6,356 bases of DNA from JBJXFY01 sp046155815 (GTDB taxonomy: Bacteria; Verrucomicrobiota; Verrucomicrobiia; Limisphaerales; CAIMTB01). The notes under the pieces were generated by a model that was not told the DNA's origin, did not search any database, and worked only from the letters and a program-made list of their open reading frames with translations. Location: contig JBJXFY010000104.1 in the NCBI GenBank assembly GCA_046155815.1, positions 1-6,356 on the forward strand, read 5' to 3'. Of the stretch, positions 6,211-6,356 are shown one piece after another. Within the stretch, counting starts at the first letter, position 1, and every line of letters begins with the position of its first letter. The translations under genes were made by a program, and so were the position numbers.

Positions 6211-6356
6211 ATGACTGTGCGGGAGTTCTTCCAAAAATTTCCGGATGACGAAGCCTGCCTGAGCCACCTCTTTGGCGTCCGCTTCGGACAGGGGCACGTC
6301 TGCCCCAAGTGTGACCGCGCCGCGAAGTGGTATCGCATCAAGGCCGAACGCGCCTA
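6211..6356 (+). CDS. IS1595-family transposase, N-terminal part (cut by right edge)
   Basis: The 48 visible residues begin MTVREFFQKFPDDEACLSHL, followed by FGVRFGQGHVCPKCD and a W-Y-R-I-K stretch. The order FPD-E-x-C-x-x-H-L, then R-F, then C-P-K-C (C31 and C34) is the N-terminal zinc-ribbon region of IS1595-family transposases; the second Cys pair and the DDE-type catalytic domain would lie past the edge. ATG at 6211 is preceded by a weak purine-rich GAGAAAG (6199-6205). GTG at 6190 is an in-frame alternative adding seven residues, and GTG at 6166 a further one; an in-frame stop is at 6157-6159. The gene is divergent from kdp. Whether it is intact cannot be seen here. Confidence 0.85.
   Translation, partial: MTVREFFQKFPDDEACLSHLFGVRFGQGHVCPKCDRAAKWYRIKAERA

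Larger units (their letters stand above)
6119..6356 (+). mobile_element. Left part of a probable IS1595-family insertion sequence
   Basis: The transposase start implies an insertion sequence running off the right edge. Its left end must lie in the roughly 200 bases before the gene. GGTGCCCCTTCTGCA (starting near 6120) is a candidate terminal inverted repeat by position only. Its partner and any target-site duplication are outside the window, so the boundary is a guess. Confidence 0.4.

Noticed and set aside
1..6356. CRISPR arrays, tRNA or rRNA genes, riboswitch upstream of kdp
   Set aside because: No regularly spaced repeats, no tRNA- or rRNA-like sequence, and the space before the first kdp ORF is too short for a ydaO/kdp-type c-di-AMP riboswitch.

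Overview
The window holds most of a bacterial kdp operon (high-affinity K+ uptake P-type ATPase), read entirely from the minus strand, with the start of an IS1595-family transposase on the plus strand at the right edge. In transcription order (right to left) I read: an unnamed 27-codon membrane ORF (5976-5893), kdpF (5884-5801), kdpA (5791-3992), kdpB (3974-1935), kdpC (1930-1346), an unnamed 50-codon membrane ORF (1349-1197), and the N-terminal 398 codons of the sensor kinase gene kdpD (1195 to the left edge, where it is cut). A kdpE gene might follow beyond the left edge, but it is not in view.

KdpA is the K+-selective channel-like subunit. KdpB is the ATP-hydrolysing P-type subunit. KdpC and KdpF are accessory and stabilising subunits. 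KdpD senses K+ limitation and normally phosphorylates KdpE to switch the operon on. All hallmark motifs of KdpA and KdpB are intact, so the pump looks functional. The operon is very compact: gaps are 1 to 17 bases, or genes overlap. kdpF, kdpA and kdpB have recognisable Shine-Dalgarno sequences. kdpC, the 50-codon ORF and kdpD do not, which suggests translational coupling.

The least explained parts are the two small single-pass membrane ORFs. One lies directly before kdpF and has exactly the same length as KdpF. The other fills the gap between kdpC and kdpD, with an ATGA overlap at one end and a one-base gap at the other. The roughly 235-base divergent region (5977-6210) carries a plausible kdp promoter and probably the left end of the insertion sequence.

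Organism: a high-GC Gram-negative-type bacterium. The kdpFABC-D layout, the very GC-rich kdpD and the IS1595 transposase would fit the Planctomycetes/Verrucomicrobia group, but this is a weak inference without a database search. Base composition changes near the kdpC/kdpD junction: kdpD codons end almost always in G or C, while kdpA codons do so less often.
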